64,000 bases of DNA from Enterobacter dykesii. Its GTDB lineage: Bacteria; Pseudomonadota; Gammaproteobacteria; Enterobacterales; Enterobacteriaceae. The position numbers were made by a program, and so were the translations under genes. The notes beneath the pieces were generated by a model, which worked only from the letters and a program-made list of their open reading frames with translations, ran no database searches and was not told the origin of the DNA. Every line of letters begins with the position of its first letter. Within the stretch, counting starts at the first letter, position 1. The stretch spans positions 868,001 through 932,000 of the forward strand of contig NZ_CP126604.1 in assembly GCF_008364625.2 (NCBI RefSeq), in the 5' to 3' direction. Shown one piece after another: positions 34,277-44,005 of this stretch.

Positions 34277-34679
34277 AGACGTTTTTCCATAGCAGAAATG
34301 TAATACCCGTTAGGCCCAATAATGAAAGCGAAACATTCATAATTCAGAGATAATAGAGAAGACGATTAGGTGTAAATAATCGTAGTGGCACTTATGTTGA
34401 GAACGGAAATATTCGTGTTAAGTATTTTTTCGAGCCGGTCACGATTATTTTCGAGTATATAAGCCAGGCAGGCAAAAAAAAGAATATCACGAAAAGTTTA
34501 TACTTTGCGCCTGTGGGGGGAAGGTTTAAGCTCAGCGCTTAGCTGGCTGTTCGTGCCGTGGAAGCATGGAAGCGACTCGGGGTAAATATCTGTTCCCCCT
34601 TCAGAGGTATTGCCGGCATATCTGGCCAGTGAGTGCCTTCGCCGGCAGTAATCAGAGCCATAATCGATCTGTTGACCGG
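34277..34679. other. Intergenic region between the peroxidase and cyclase genes
   Basis: About 400 bp. It holds the peroxidase promoter region on one side and the 3' end of the cyclase gene on the other. No gene or clear repeat is seen. Confidence 0.45.
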
Positions 34680-36464
34680 CTAAACCGCCTCCAGCATCCC
34701 AAAACTCACAATCCGCGCGCGTCCCAGCTCTTTTGCCCGGTATAGCGCCACATCCGCGGCGCGCAGCAGGTTGTCGGTCTGGGCATGTTGAGGGTAGCTG
34801 GCAATGCCAATCGACACATCAACCGGCCCAATCTCGGTCAGTCCGTAGCGAAGCGACAGCTCATGTACGCCGGTGTAAATCTTCTGCGCACAGGCATACG
34901 CGCCTGCTTCATCGGCACCAGAAAGCAGCACCAAAAACTCCTCGCCCCCGTAGCGGAACGCCAGTCCGTTGTCATGTGCGACCCGCTGAACGATTGACGC
35001 CACGCTTTTAATTACCTGATCGCCCGCTTCATGGCCGAATCGGTCATTGATGCTCTTGAAGTGATCGATGTCTATCATCATGCAGCTTAACGGTTCGCCG
35101 GTGCGTAACGCCTGTGCCGTTTGGGTTTGCAGGGTATCTTCCAGATGATGACGGTTACGCAGTCCGGTGAGCGGGTCGAACAAGGCTTTTTCCAGCAACG
35201 CGTCGCGCAGACGCTGGTTGGCCAGCGCCAGCCCAAGCGCTTCGGCCATCAGTTCCAGATAGGCGCGGGAAGGGGCGTTGTCCGCCGTAATATTCTGGAA
35301 GGAGAGCAGGCCAATGGCCTCGCCCTGGGCGATAAGCGGCACGCACAGGGAACTTTCCGCCTGGGAGGACGGCAGATGGTAGCAGGCGACATCCGGCTCA
35401 CCGTTTACCGGCGGGTGGCTCTGCCCGCGGCGCACGGCCCAGCACTCGTCCGGATGGAAGCTTATCTCTTCACCAACCGGTGAAAGCCATTGCGCGACGC
35501 AGCGCATCTGCCACGGCTCCCGGTCAAGGACGTAGAGTCGGCCCGCGATCCCCGGCGCGATATTGGGGGCAAACAGCTCCGCCACGTTAATCACATCGTT
35601 AAAGTTTTCACACCCCTGCAGCCGCTGGGTCATGCGCGCCAGCAGCTCGCGGATGGCCCAGTCGGCATCGCGCTCTTTCTCCAGACGCTGTCGCGCCAGG
35701 CCGTTTTCGCGGAAGATGCGGATGGCCTGGGCCATATCGCCAATCTCATCAATCTGCTGGAAATTGGGCGTTTCAACCGCGTAATCCTGGGATGCCAGAC
35801 GGTGCACCACGTCGCTCAGGCGCACCACGGGGCGCAGCACGCGGCGCTTCAATATAAAGCCGAGAACAAACAGGAACAGCAGGGCGGTCAGGCCGACCAT
35901 CAGCTCAGAGGCCGTACGCAGCGCTTTCGATTTTTTTGTCGCGTCCTGAACGGAGGCGATGACGCGTTTGTCGAGTATCTGGCGGAAGTGATCGAGCTGG
36001 CTCTGCGCGCGCTCCAGCTCCAGCTCATAGGGCGCGCCGTAGAGCAGCGCAACGGCCTTAGCATCTTCTCCCTGCGCCGCGCTCGTTAGTGCCGTCTGCT
36101 GCTCGTCCTGCAGTTCATCGACAATCTTTATTCCTTCATGCAGCAGGGCCAGTTCTTCATCCGATGCGCCATTATCCTGCAACTTTTCCAGCCGAAGCTC
36201 GATGCTCTTCAGGCTGTTTTCTGCCTGGTTATATTCCCTGAGAACCTGTGGATCTTTTTTAATGACGTACAGCCGTGCTAAATCAGACTGCGCCCAGATA
36301 TCGATTTCAATATCTTCCGTGAGCTGATCGAACATCTGCCGTTGTTCAACGGCCTGACGCTCGAGGGTATCAGCACTGGACGCCATCAGCATGATGATGC
36401 CGGAGGCGATGGTCAGGCAGACCGTGGCACCATAGGCCCAGTTGGTTATCGTCGCGATTCGCAC
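34680..36464 (-). CDS. Diguanylate cyclase with HAMP and GAF-like domains
   Basis: This 594-residue membrane enzyme makes cyclic di-GMP from GTP. The N-terminal membrane helix (about 10-30) is followed by a four-helix-bundle sensor (about 35-180), a second helix (about 190-208), a HAMP linker, a GAF-like domain (about 265-415) and a GGDEF domain with GGEEF at 506-510 (FRYGGEEFLVLL). An RxxD inhibitory site is not visible five residues before it. The gene is transcribed alone on the minus strand. It is the second of three GGDEF proteins in the window. Confidence 0.92.
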   Translation of the reverse strand: MRIATITNWAYGATVCLTIASGIIMLMASSADTLERQAVEQRQMFDQLTEDIEIDIWAQSDLARLYVIKKDPQVLREYNQAENSLKSIELRLEKLQDNGASDEELALLHEGIKIVDELQDEQQTALTSAAQGEDAKAVALLYGAPYELELERAQSQLDHFRQILDKRVIASVQDATKKSKALRTASELMVGLTALLFLFVLGFILKRRVLRPVVRLSDVVHRLASQDYAVETPNFQQIDEIGDMAQAIRIFRENGLARQRLEKERDADWAIRELLARMTQRLQGCENFNDVINVAELFAPNIAPGIAGRLYVLDREPWQMRCVAQWLSPVGEEISFHPDECWAVRRGQSHPPVNGEPDVACYHLPSSQAESSLCVPLIAQGEAIGLLSFQNITADNAPSRAYLELMAEALGLALANQRLRDALLEKALFDPLTGLRNRHHLEDTLQTQTAQALRTGEPLSCMMIDIDHFKSINDRFGHEAGDQVIKSVASIVQRVAHDNGLAFRYGGEEFLVLLSGADEAGAYACAQKIYTGVHELSLRYGLTEIGPVDVSIGIASYPQHAQTDNLLRAADVALYRAKELGRARIVSFGMLEAV

Positions 36465-36532
36465 CAGATGATCCTTTTACGACATGAGTAGGATGGCGTT
36501 CTTTCAAATTATAGAAAACGTCTGATTTAAGG

Positions 36533-36560
36533 CGAAAAAAAAGGCGGCACAGCGCCGCCT
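36533..36560 (-). terminator. Terminator after ydiK
   Basis: On the minus strand AGGCGGC and GCCGCCT form a perfect 7-bp stem followed by a run of T residues, 24 bp beyond the ydiK stop. Confidence 0.85.
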
Positions 36561-36584
36561 GGTGTGGTGTATATCGTCACATCC

Positions 36585-37694
36585 TCACAATTCTGGAGGA
36601 TTTTTTCCTTCTTCGATGAAGTCGGGGTCCAGCTCTTCGGCATTACCTTCGTGATCGCGCCCAGAGAAGAGGTTCCAGCAGGCGATAAACAGCGCGGCAA
36701 TGAGCGGCCCGATCACAAAGCCGTTAATGCCGTACAGCTCCATGCCGCCGAGGGTGGAGATCAGAATCAGGTAGTCCGGCATTTTTGTGTCTTTCCCCAC
36801 CAGCAGCGGGCGCAGAATATTGTCCACCAGCCCGACGATAATTACGAAGAAGCCGACAATAAACAGCCCTTGCCAAAGCTGATGGGTGGCGAACAGGAAT
36901 ATTGCGGCGGGCACCCAGATAATCGCCGAGCCGATGGCGGGCACCAGCGAGAGGAAGGCCATCAATGCGCCCCAGAGCACGCTGCCATCAATGCCTGCAA
37001 TGGCAAACGCAATCCCGCCGAGCGTGCCCTGCACCACCGCGACCACCGCCGTGCCTTTTACCGTCGCCCGAGAAACGCCGACGAATTTGGCGAACAGGTG
37101 CTGTTTAGCGAAATCAGACAGCGGCAGGGAATCAAGGATCTGGCGCACCAGATAGGGGCCGTCTTTCAGCAGGAAGAACAGCAGATACAGCATGATGCCG
37201 AAGCTAATCGCAAAGCCAAACGTCCCCTTGCCAATCAGGAACGCGCTGCCGGCAAGATATTGCCCGCCCTGCAGGGCGACATCAGAGAGTTTTTTCTGGA
37301 TCTGCGCCGCGTTGGTCAGGTTATGATCCGCCAGGAAGCCGCTGGCCCAGTCAGGCAGATGGTTAAAGATGCTCGCCACCACTTCCGGGAACTGGGTGTT
37401 GTTCTCCTGGAGCTTCGTATACACCACGTTCAGCTCAATGGCGAGCGAGGAGAGGATCACCATCAACGGAATAAAGACGATCAGGCAGATAATGCCAATG
37501 GTCAACAGCGAGGCAAGCCCGTTGCGATCCCCCAGCGCTGCGCGCAGCCTGTTTTTTACCGGGTTGAAGATGACGGTCAGAATGGCAGCCCAGAGTATCG
37601 CGGAGAAGTAGGGCGACAGCACGTCGAAGAAGGCCCAGGTCACGAGGGCAAGAATAAAGATAAAGAAACCTTTGGTCAGTCCGTTAAAGCGCAT
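36585..37694 (-). CDS. ydiK: AI-2E family transporter YdiK
   Basis: This 369-residue inner-membrane protein belongs to the AI-2E/PerM family. About eight transmembrane helices are visible, including GFFIFILALVTWAFFDVLSP and FAISFGIMLYLLFFLLKDGP, with the family-typical loop PALxGSAIIWVPAAI-like segment (LVPAIGSAIIWVPAAI) and a soluble C-terminal tail. The length matches E. coli YdiK (370). The substrate is unknown. It is followed by a strong terminator, so it is monocistronic. The long open frame on the opposite strand is antisense. Confidence 0.93.
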   Translation of the reverse strand: MRFNGLTKGFFIFILALVTWAFFDVLSPYFSAILWAAILTVIFNPVKNRLRAALGDRNGLASLLTIGIICLIVFIPLMVILSSLAIELNVVYTKLQENNTQFPEVVASIFNHLPDWASGFLADHNLTNAAQIQKKLSDVALQGGQYLAGSAFLIGKGTFGFAISFGIMLYLLFFLLKDGPYLVRQILDSLPLSDFAKQHLFAKFVGVSRATVKGTAVVAVVQGTLGGIAFAIAGIDGSVLWGALMAFLSLVPAIGSAIIWVPAAIFLFATHQLWQGLFIVGFFVIIVGLVDNILRPLLVGKDTKMPDYLILISTLGGMELYGINGFVIGPLIAALFIACWNLFSGRDHEGNAEELDPDFIEEGKNPPEL

Positions 37695-38001
37695 CAGTCA
37701 ATCCTGGTTACTAAGAAACTGTGTCGACTATAGAACTGATTGTGAGAATTACCAACTTTGCGTCAGGGGGCGGGCAGTGTAGCGGTATGAATCCGCTCTT
37801 CACGGATACCACTTTCGACTGACCGAAGATCGCCGCTTCCCGCACCATGCTGTAAGTATCTGCTTGCGGAGGTGCTTATGGCCTGGCGTCCGATTCTCTA
37901 TGTGATCCTCACAACCCACCCCAGACTCAGCGCGAGGCGTGCCCGTTTGCGTCTTGTCATCTAGCTTTTTATTAACAATCGCGGTATAACACACCTTCTT
38001 T
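37695..38001. other. Intergenic region between ydiK and mmuP
   Basis: About 310 bp containing the ydiK promoter side, a small ORF with a strong RBS (37878-37964) and the approach to the MetJ operator. GC-rich in the middle, unlike a simple promoter region. Confidence 0.5.
37878..37964 (+). CDS. Possible small protein, 28 residues
   Basis: The RBS GGAGG stands 5 nt before ATG. The product would begin MAWRPILYVILTTHPRLSAR and end in a basic tail, hydrophobic then arginine-rich, like many small membrane-active or leader peptides. TAGCTTTTTATT follows the stop. I do not recognise a family. Confidence 0.4.
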   Translation: MAWRPILYVILTTHPRLSARRARLRLVI

Positions 38002-38025
38002 GGATGTTTAGATGTCCATACGTAT
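38002..38025. promoter_or_regulatory. MetJ-like operator upstream of mmuP
   Basis: Three consecutive 8-mers resemble the met box AGACGTCT: GGATGTTT, AGATGTCC and ATACGTAT. They lie 11 nt before the mmuP start. Repression by MetJ with S-adenosylmethionine would fit the methionine-related function. Confidence 0.65.
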
Positions 38026-38035
38026 AGAAGGTAAT

Positions 38036-39436
38036 ATGCAAAAACAACAAGAAAATGGGCAGCTTAAGCGCACCATGAAAACACGCCACCTGATTATGCT
38101 CTCGCTGGGCGGCGTGATTGGGACAGGGTTATTCTTCAATACCGGCTACATCATTTCAACGACCGGGGCGGCAGGGACGCTGCTGGCGTACCTGATAGGC
38201 GCGCTGGTGGTCTGGCTGGTGATGCAGTGTCTGGGCGAACTTTCCGTGGCGATGCCGGAAACCGGCGCGTTCCACGTCTATGCCGCCCGCTATCTTGGCC
38301 CGGCGACGGGCTACACCGTGGCGTGGCTCTACTGGCTCACCTGGACGGTGGCGCTCGGCTCGAGCTTTACCGCCGCCGGGTTCTGCATGCAGTACTGGTT
38401 CCCGCAGGTGCCCGTCTGGGCCTGGTGCGTGGTCTTCTGCGTGGTGATTTTTGGCCTGAACGTCATCTCGACGCGCTTCTTTGCTGAAGGCGAATTCTGG
38501 TTCTCCCTGGTCAAAGTCATTACCATCATCGCCTTTATTATCCTTGGCGGGGCGGCGGTCTTTGGCTTTATCCCGATGCAGGACGGTTCCCCCGCGCCGG
38601 GCTTAAGCAATATCACTGCCGAAGGCTGGTTCCCGCACGGCGGCCTGCCGATCCTGATGACCATGGTGGCGGTGAACTTTGCCTTTTCCGGGACAGAACT
38701 CATCGGCATCGCAGCGGGCGAAACGGAAAATCCGCACAAGGTGATTCCGGTTGCGATCCGCACCACCATCGCGCGCCTGATTATCTTCTTTATCGGCACC
38801 GTGTTTGTGCTGGCGGCGCTGATCCCGATGCAGCAGGCGGGCGTGGAAAAGAGCCCGTTCGTGCTGGTGTTTGAAAAGGTCGGGATTCCTTACGCGGCAG
38901 ACATCGTTAACTTCGTGATCCTGACGGCGATCCTCTCGGCGGCGAACTCGGGCCTGTACGCTTCCGGGCGCATGTTGTGGTCGCTGTCGAACGAGAAAAC
39001 GCTGCCGCGCTGCTTTGCCCGCGTGAACAAAAACGGCGTGCCGCTGACGGCGCTCTCGGTCTCTATGCTCGGCGGCGTGCTGGCGCTGTTCTCCAGCGTC
39101 GTGGCCCCGGACACGGTGTTTGTCGCGCTCTCGGCGATTTCTGGCTTTGCGGTGGTGGCGGTCTGGATCAGCATCTGCGCGTCGCACTTCGTTTTCCGCC
39201 GCCGTCATCTGCAGTCCGGGCAGCCGCTCTCTGCGCTGCAGTATCGCGCGCCGTGGTATCCGCTGGTGCCGGTGCTCGGTTTTATCCTCTGCGTGGTGGC
39301 CTGTGTCGGCCTGTGGTTTGACCCGAGCCAGCGCATTGCCCTTTATTGCGGGCTTCCGTTTGTCGCCCTGTGTTATGGTGCGTACTACCTGACCCGAAAT
39401 ATGACATCGCAGGAGCCTGAACATGTCGCAGAATAA
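38036..39436 (+). CDS. mmuP: S-methylmethionine permease MmuP
   Basis: This 466-residue amino-acid permease of the APC family imports S-methylmethionine. About 12 transmembrane helices are visible; the N-terminal hallmark is [20 protein letters not shown]. It is nearly identical in layout and length to E. coli MmuP. ATG at 38036 ([18 protein letters not shown]) is chosen; an ORF start at 38012 lies within the met boxes. It overlaps mmuM by 14 nt, so the two are one operon. Confidence 0.95.
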   Translation: MQKQQENGQLKRTMKTRHLIMLSLGGVIGTGLFFNTGYIISTTGAAGTLLAYLIGALVVWLVMQCLGELSVAMPETGAFHVYAARYLGPATGYTVAWLYWLTWTVALGSSFTAAGFCMQYWFPQVPVWAWCVVFCVVIFGLNVISTRFFAEGEFWFSLVKVITIIAFIILGGAAVFGFIPMQDGSPAPGLSNITAEGWFPHGGLPILMTMVAVNFAFSGTELIGIAAGETENPHKVIPVAIRTTIARLIIFFIGTVFVLAALIPMQQAGVEKSPFVLVFEKVGIPYAADIVNFVILTAILSAANSGLYASGRMLWSLSNEKTLPRCFARVNKNGVPLTALSVSMLGGVLALFSSVVAPDTVFVALSAISGFAVVAVWISICASHFVFRRRHLQSGQPLSALQYRAPWYPLVPVLGFILCVVACVGLWFDPSQRIALYCGLPFVALCYGAYYLTRNMTSQEPEHVAE

Positions 39437-40355
39437 CCCGCTTATCGCCATCCTTGAAAAACAGCCGTTTGTGGTGCTGGATGGCGCGATGGCAACGGAG
39501 CTGGAAGCGCGCGGCTGTAACCTTGCAGACAGCCTATGGTCTGCCAAAGTGCTGGTTGAAAACCCGGATCTTATCCGCGAAGTGCATCTCGACTACTATC
39601 GAGCGGGCGCGCAGGTGGCGATCACCGCCAGCTATCAGGCCACGCCTGCGGGGTTTGCGGCGCGAGGTCTGGACGAGGCGCAGTCCCGCGCGCTGATTGG
39701 TAAAAGCGTGGAGCTGGCGCGTAAGGCGCGCGAAGCGTATCTGGCTGAAAATCCGCACGCGGGTACGCTGCTGGTAGCGGGCTCCGTTGGGCCTTACGGC
39801 GCCTATCTGGCGGATGGCTCAGAGTATCGCGGCGACTATGTGCGCAGTGCGGAAGAATTCACCACCTTCCATCGTCCTCGAGTGGAAGCGCTGCTGGATG
39901 CGGGCGCTGACCTGCTGGCCTGCGAAACCCTACCATCCTTTGAGGAGATTAAGGCGCTGGCGGCGTTGCTGTCTGAATATCCCCGCGCCCGGGCGTGGTT
40001 CTCGTTCACCTTACGCGACAGCGAGCACCTGAGCGACGGTACGCCGCTGCGCGAGGTGGTCAGCGTGCTGGCAAGCTCTCCGCAGATCGTCGCGCAGGGC
40101 ATTAACTGCATCGCACTGGAAAACACTACGGCGGCGCTGAAGCATCTGCAAAGCCTGACGTCGCTGCCGCTGGTGGTCTACCCGAACTCGGGCGAGCACT
40201 ATGACGCGGTAACTAAAACCTGGCACCACCACGGCGAAGCGTGCGAGACGCTGGCGGGGTATCTGCCCCAGTGGCTGGACGCCGGAGCGAAGCTGATTGG
40301 CGGCTGCTGTCGCACCACGCCGAAGGATATTGCTGAGCTTACCGCGAAGCGCTGA
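39423..40355 (+). CDS. mmuM: Homocysteine S-methyltransferase MmuM
   Basis: This 310-residue zinc enzyme transfers a methyl group from S-methylmethionine to homocysteine, giving two methionines. The N-terminus [18 protein letters not shown] and the zinc-binding cysteines (NCIALEN region and GGCCRTTP near the C-terminus) are typical. It overlaps mmuP. The pair permits use of plant-derived S-methylmethionine. Confidence 0.95.
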   Translation: MSQNNPLIAILEKQPFVVLDGAMATELEARGCNLADSLWSAKVLVENPDLIREVHLDYYRAGAQVAITASYQATPAGFAARGLDEAQSRALIGKSVELARKAREAYLAENPHAGTLLVAGSVGPYGAYLADGSEYRGDYVRSAEEFTTFHRPRVEALLDAGADLLACETLPSFEEIKALAALLSEYPRARAWFSFTLRDSEHLSDGTPLREVVSVLASSPQIVAQGINCIALENTTAALKHLQSLTSLPLVVYPNSGEHYDAVTKTWHHHGEACETLAGYLPQWLDAGAKLIGGCCRTTPKDIAELTAKR

Positions 40356-40369
40356 TGCCCTCACCCTGA

Positions 40370-40389
40370 CCCTCTCCCACGGGAGAGGG
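40370..40389. repeat. Inverted repeat CCCTCTCCC/GGGAGAGGG
   Basis: Two 9-bp arms with a 2-nt spacer, 15 bp after mmuM and followed by a run of A residues. This is the common enterobacterial intergenic palindrome type; it is not followed by T residues on the plus strand, so it is not an ordinary terminator. Confidence 0.7.
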
Positions 40390-40532
40390 AAAAAAAACAA
40401 CCGCACAAAACCAACTATCCTTTCCCGCTTTTTATCTAAAAACGAATCGTTATGAGCGATTCATTTTTATTCCTTTATCAAAATTCCCGCGCCGGAAATA
40501 CTGCCCTCATAACAACAAGGGGAGCAGGCACT

Positions 40533-41495
40533 ATGGCAATTTCATCGCGAATCACACTTCTCGGCGCACTGGCGCTGTGGGCATTTCAGGCGCAGGCGGT
40601 GGACGTCACCGTCGCGTATCAAACCTCTGCGGAACCGGCGAAAGTCGCGCAGGCGGACAACACTTTTGCCAAAGAGAGCGGTGCGAAAGTCGACTGGCGT
40701 AAGTTCGACAGCGGCGCCTCCGTGGTGCGTGCGTTAGCCTCCGGCGACGTGCAGATCGGCAATATCGGATCCAGTCCGCTGGCGGTTGCGGCCAGCCAGC
40801 AGGTGCCGATTGAGGTTTTCCTGCTCGCCTCGCAACTCGGTAACTCTGAAGCGCTGGTGGTGAAGAAGAACATAACCAAACCTGAGGATCTGATCGGCAA
40901 ACGCATTGCCGTGCCGTTTATCTCCACCACCCACTACAGCCTGCTGGCGGCGCTCAAACACTGGGGCATCAAGCCGGGTCAGGTACAAATTATCAACCTG
41001 CAGCCGCCGGCGATTATCGCCGCCTGGCAGCGCGGGGATATTGACGGGGCCTACGTCTGGGCACCGGCCGTGAACGAGCTGGAAAAAGACGGCACCGTGC
41101 TGACCGACTCTGAAAAAGTGGGCCAGTGGGGGGCGCCAACCCTCGACGTGTGGGTCGTGCGTAAAGACTTCGCTGAGAAGCATCCAGAGGTGGTGAAAGC
41201 CTTCGCCAAAAGCGCGATTGACGCCCAGCAGCCGTACATCTCTAACCCGGATGAATGGCTGAAGCAGCCCGCCAACCTGGAAAAACTCTCTCGCCTGAGC
41301 GGCGTGCCGGAAGCGGACGTGCCGGGGCTGGTGAAAGGCAATACCTATCTGACGCCCGCGCAGCAGGTGCAGCAGCTGACCGGGCCGGTGAACAAAGCGA
41401 TTGTGGATACCGCCACCTTCCTGAAAGAGCAGGGCAAAGTGCCTGCGGTGGCAGCGGATTACAGCCAGTACGTGACCGATCGTTTTGTGAAATAA
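40533..41495 (+). CDS. tauA: Taurine ABC transporter substrate-binding protein TauA
   Basis: This 320-residue periplasmic protein binds taurine. A signal peptide ([20 protein letters not shown], ending QAVD) precedes the binding domain ([30 protein letters not shown]). It matches E. coli TauA closely. ATG at 40533 with RBS GGGGAGCAGG is chosen over an upstream in-frame ATG at 40452 because only this start gives the signal peptide. It heads tauABCD, normally induced by sulfur starvation through Cbl/CysB. Confidence 0.96.
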   Translation: MAISSRITLLGALALWAFQAQAVDVTVAYQTSAEPAKVAQADNTFAKESGAKVDWRKFDSGASVVRALASGDVQIGNIGSSPLAVAASQQVPIEVFLLASQLGNSEALVVKKNITKPEDLIGKRIAVPFISTTHYSLLAALKHWGIKPGQVQIINLQPPAIIAAWQRGDIDGAYVWAPAVNELEKDGTVLTDSEKVGQWGAPTLDVWVVRKDFAEKHPEVVKAFAKSAIDAQQPYISNPDEWLKQPANLEKLSRLSGVPEADVPGLVKGNTYLTPAQQVQQLTGPVNKAIVDTATFLKEQGKVPAVAADYSQYVTDRFVK

Positions 41496-41505
41496 GGAGT
41501 CCGCC

Positions 41506-42273
41506 ATGCTGAATATTACGAACCTGTACGCCGATTACGGCGGTAAGCCCGCGCTGGAGGAGATCAACCTGACGCTGGACAGCGGTGAGCTGCTGGTGGT
41601 GCTGGGCCCGTCCGGGTGCGGAAAAACCACGCTGCTGAATCTGATCGCCGGGTTTGTCCCTTATCAGCATGGCACCATCCAACTGGAAGGCAAAAAGGTG
41701 GAAGGCCCGGGCGCCGAGCGCGGCGTGGTCTTCCAGAATGAAGGGCTTCTCCCCTGGCGCAACGTGCAGGAAAACGTGGCGTTTGGGCTGCAGCTTGCGG
41801 GCATCAACCGCGAAAAGCGGCTGGAAACGGCACGGGCGATGCTGAAAAAAGTGGGGCTGGAAGGGGCGGAAAAACGCTTAATCTGGCAGCTTTCCGGCGG
41901 CCAGCGGCAGCGCGTAGGTATTGCCCGCGCGCTGGCAGCTAATCCGCAGCTGTTGCTGCTGGACGAGCCGTTCGGGGCGCTGGATGCCTTCACCCGCGAG
42001 CAGATGCAAACCCTGCTGCTGCGCCTGTGGCACGAGACGGGCAAGCAGGTGCTGTTGATTACCCACGATATCGAAGAGGCGGTGTTTATGGCGACGGAGC
42101 TGGTGCTGCTCTCGCCGGGGCCGGGCCGCGTGCTTGAGCGTTTGCCGCTGGATTTCGCCCGCCGCTACGTCGCGGGAGAACCCGTGCGCAGCATTAAATC
42201 CGATCCGCTGTTTATCGAACAGCGTGAATACGTTTTAAGCCGCGTGTTTGAACAACGGGAGGCCTTCTCATGA
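41506..42273 (+). CDS. tauB: Taurine ABC transporter ATP-binding protein TauB
   Basis: This 255-residue ATPase powers taurine uptake. Walker A is [13 protein letters not shown] (about 35-47), the signature is [15 protein letters not shown] and Walker B is [15 protein letters not shown], with H-loop [23 protein letters not shown] before ATG. The last codons overlap the tauC start. Confidence 0.96.
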   Translation: MLNITNLYADYGGKPALEEINLTLDSGELLVVLGPSGCGKTTLLNLIAGFVPYQHGTIQLEGKKVEGPGAERGVVFQNEGLLPWRNVQENVAFGLQLAGINREKRLETARAMLKKVGLEGAEKRLIWQLSGGQRQRVGIARALAANPQLLLLDEPFGALDAFTREQMQTLLLRLWHETGKQVLLITHDIEEAVFMATELVLLSPGPGRVLERLPLDFARRYVAGEPVRSIKSDPLFIEQREYVLSRVFEQREAFS

Positions 42274-43097
42274 GCATCGTCTTCAGTGAAAAAACGCGCC
42301 GCACGCGTCTGGCGCTGCGCTGGCCTTTCTCGCGCCAAATCACGTTGAGCGTCGGTACGCTGCTGGTGCTGCTGGCGGTGTGGTGGGCGGTTGCTGCCCA
42401 GCAGTGGATCAGCCCGCTGTTTCTGCCCCCGCCGGGCCAGGTGCTGGCCAAACTCATTACCATCGCCGGGCCGCAGGGCTTTATGGATGCCACGCTCTGG
42501 CAGCATCTTGGGGCAAGTCTGGCGCGTATTCTGGTGGCGCTTCTGGCTGCCGTCATCATCGGCATTCCCGTGGGTATTGCGATGGGGCTGAGCCCGACGG
42601 TGCGAGGCATCCTCGATCCGCTGATCGAGCTTTACCGCCCGGTGCCGCCGCTGGCCTGGCTGCCGCTGGTGGTTATCTGGTTCGGCATAGGTGAAACGCC
42701 CAAAGTTTTACTCATCTATCTGGCGATCTTTGCGCCGGTTGCAATGTCAACGCTGGAAGGCGTGAAGAGCGCCCAGCAGGTGCGGATCCGGGCGGCGCAG
42801 TCGCTGGGGGCCAGCCGCACGCAGGTGCTGCTGTTCGTGATTTTACCGGGCGCGCTGCCGGAAATTTTAACCGGGCTGCGCATCGGCCTCGGCGTGGGCT
42901 GGTCCACGCTGGTGGCGGCAGAGCTGATTGCGGCCACGCGCGGCCTTGGGTTTATGGTGCAGTCGGCGGGAGAGTTCCTGGCGACTGACGTGGTGCTGGC
43001 AGGGATCGCGGCGATCGCCGCGATCGCCTTCGGATTAGAACTGGGGCTGCGCGCGTTACAGCGCCGCCTGACGCCCTGGCATGGAGAAATACAATGA
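42270..43097 (+). CDS. tauC: Taurine ABC transporter permease TauC
   Basis: This 275-residue inner-membrane permease has six predicted helices and the BPD_transp_1 EAA-type loop ([24 protein letters not shown] region, about 170-195). The match to TauC/SsuC is clear. It overlaps tauB and tauD by 4 nt each. Confidence 0.95.
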   Translation: MSIVFSEKTRRTRLALRWPFSRQITLSVGTLLVLLAVWWAVAAQQWISPLFLPPPGQVLAKLITIAGPQGFMDATLWQHLGASLARILVALLAAVIIGIPVGIAMGLSPTVRGILDPLIELYRPVPPLAWLPLVVIWFGIGETPKVLLIYLAIFAPVAMSTLEGVKSAQQVRIRAAQSLGASRTQVLLFVILPGALPEILTGLRIGLGVGWSTLVAAELIAATRGLGFMVQSAGEFLATDVVLAGIAAIAAIAFGLELGLRALQRRLTPWHGEIQ

Positions 43098-43942
43098 GTG
43101 AACGTCTGACCATTACCCCGCTGGGGCCATACATTGGCGCACAGGTATCGGGCCTGGATGTGACCCGTCCGCTGAGCGATAACCAGTTCGAGCAGCTGTA
43201 CCACGCGGTGCTGCGTCATCAGGTCGTTTTCCTGCGCGAGCAGGCGATCACCCCGCAGCAGCAGCGCGCGCTGGCCCTGCGCTTTGGCGATCTGCATATC
43301 CACCCCGTCTATCCGCATGCGGAAGGTGTGGAGGAGATTATCGTTCTGGACACCCACAACGATAACCCGCCGGATAACGACAACTGGCATACCGACGTGA
43401 CCTTTATCGAGACGCCGCCCGCCGGGGCGATTCTGGCGGCGAAGCTGCTGCCGGATACGGGGGGCGATACGCTGTGGGCCAGCGGGATTGCGGCGTATGA
43501 GGCGCTCTCCGCGCCGCTCCGGACGCTGCTGAGCGGGCTGCGGGCGGAGCACGACTTCAAAAAATCATTCCAGGAATACAAGTATCGCAAAAGCGAAGAG
43601 GAGCATCAGCGCTGGCAGGAGGCGGTTGCGAAACATCCTCCGCTGCTGCACCCGGTGGTGCGGACCCATCCGGTCACCGGCAAGCAGGCGCTGTTCGTGA
43701 ACGAAGGGTTCATCACGCGCATTGTGGACGTGTCCGAGAAAGAGAGTGATGCGCTGCTGGGATTCCTGTTCGCGCATATTACCAAGCCGGAGTTTCAGGT
43801 GCGCTGGCGCTGGCAGGAGAATGACCTGGCGATATGGGATAACCGCGTGACGCAGCATTATGCCAATGCGGACTATCTGCCGCAGCGCCGGATTATGCAG
43901 CGGGCGACGATTTTGGGCGATAAGCCGTTTTACCGCCCATGA
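43094..43942 (+). CDS. tauD: Taurine dioxygenase TauD
   Basis: This 282-residue Fe(II)/2-oxoglutarate dioxygenase converts taurine into sulfite and aminoacetaldehyde. The iron ligands are visible as HTDVTF (H and D, near residue 99) and the distal histidine in NRVTQHYA (about 255), with an arginine for 2-oxoglutarate in RIMQRATI. It is the last gene of tauABCD and frees sulfur in the cytoplasm. Confidence 0.96.
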   Translation: MSERLTITPLGPYIGAQVSGLDVTRPLSDNQFEQLYHAVLRHQVVFLREQAITPQQQRALALRFGDLHIHPVYPHAEGVEEIIVLDTHNDNPPDNDNWHTDVTFIETPPAGAILAAKLLPDTGGDTLWASGIAAYEALSAPLRTLLSGLRAEHDFKKSFQEYKYRKSEEEHQRWQEAVAKHPPLLHPVVRTHPVTGKQALFVNEGFITRIVDVSEKESDALLGFLFAHITKPEFQVRWRWQENDLAIWDNRVTQHYANADYLPQRRIMQRATILGDKPFYRP

Positions 43943-43955
43943 TCCTGTAGTACCC

Positions 43956-43991
43956 GTAGGCCGGGTGGCGGCTACGCCTTACCCGGCCTAC
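43956..43991. repeat. REP-like palindromic element after tauD
   Basis: GTAGGCCGGGT and its exact reverse complement ACCCGGCCTAC flank a 14-nt loop. This is the classic enterobacterial REP/BIME half in an intergenic convergent position. Confidence 0.85.
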
Positions 43992-44005
43992 AAAAAACTG
44001 CACAC

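Noticed and set aside
36564..37733. 389-codon open frame on the plus strand opposite ydiK
   Set aside because: Antisense to a clear membrane transporter; its composition (His, Gln, Arg-rich) is that of a shadow of a GC-rich gene.
38603..39547. 314-codon open frame on the minus strand opposite mmuP
   Set aside because: Arg/His-rich antisense shadow of a well-conserved permease gene.
40734..41507. 257-codon open frame opposite tauA
   Set aside because: Antisense to conserved tauA and without family features.
42716..43552. 278-codon open frame opposite tauC-tauD
   Set aside because: Shadow; low-complexity Arg-rich composition and overlap with two conserved genes.
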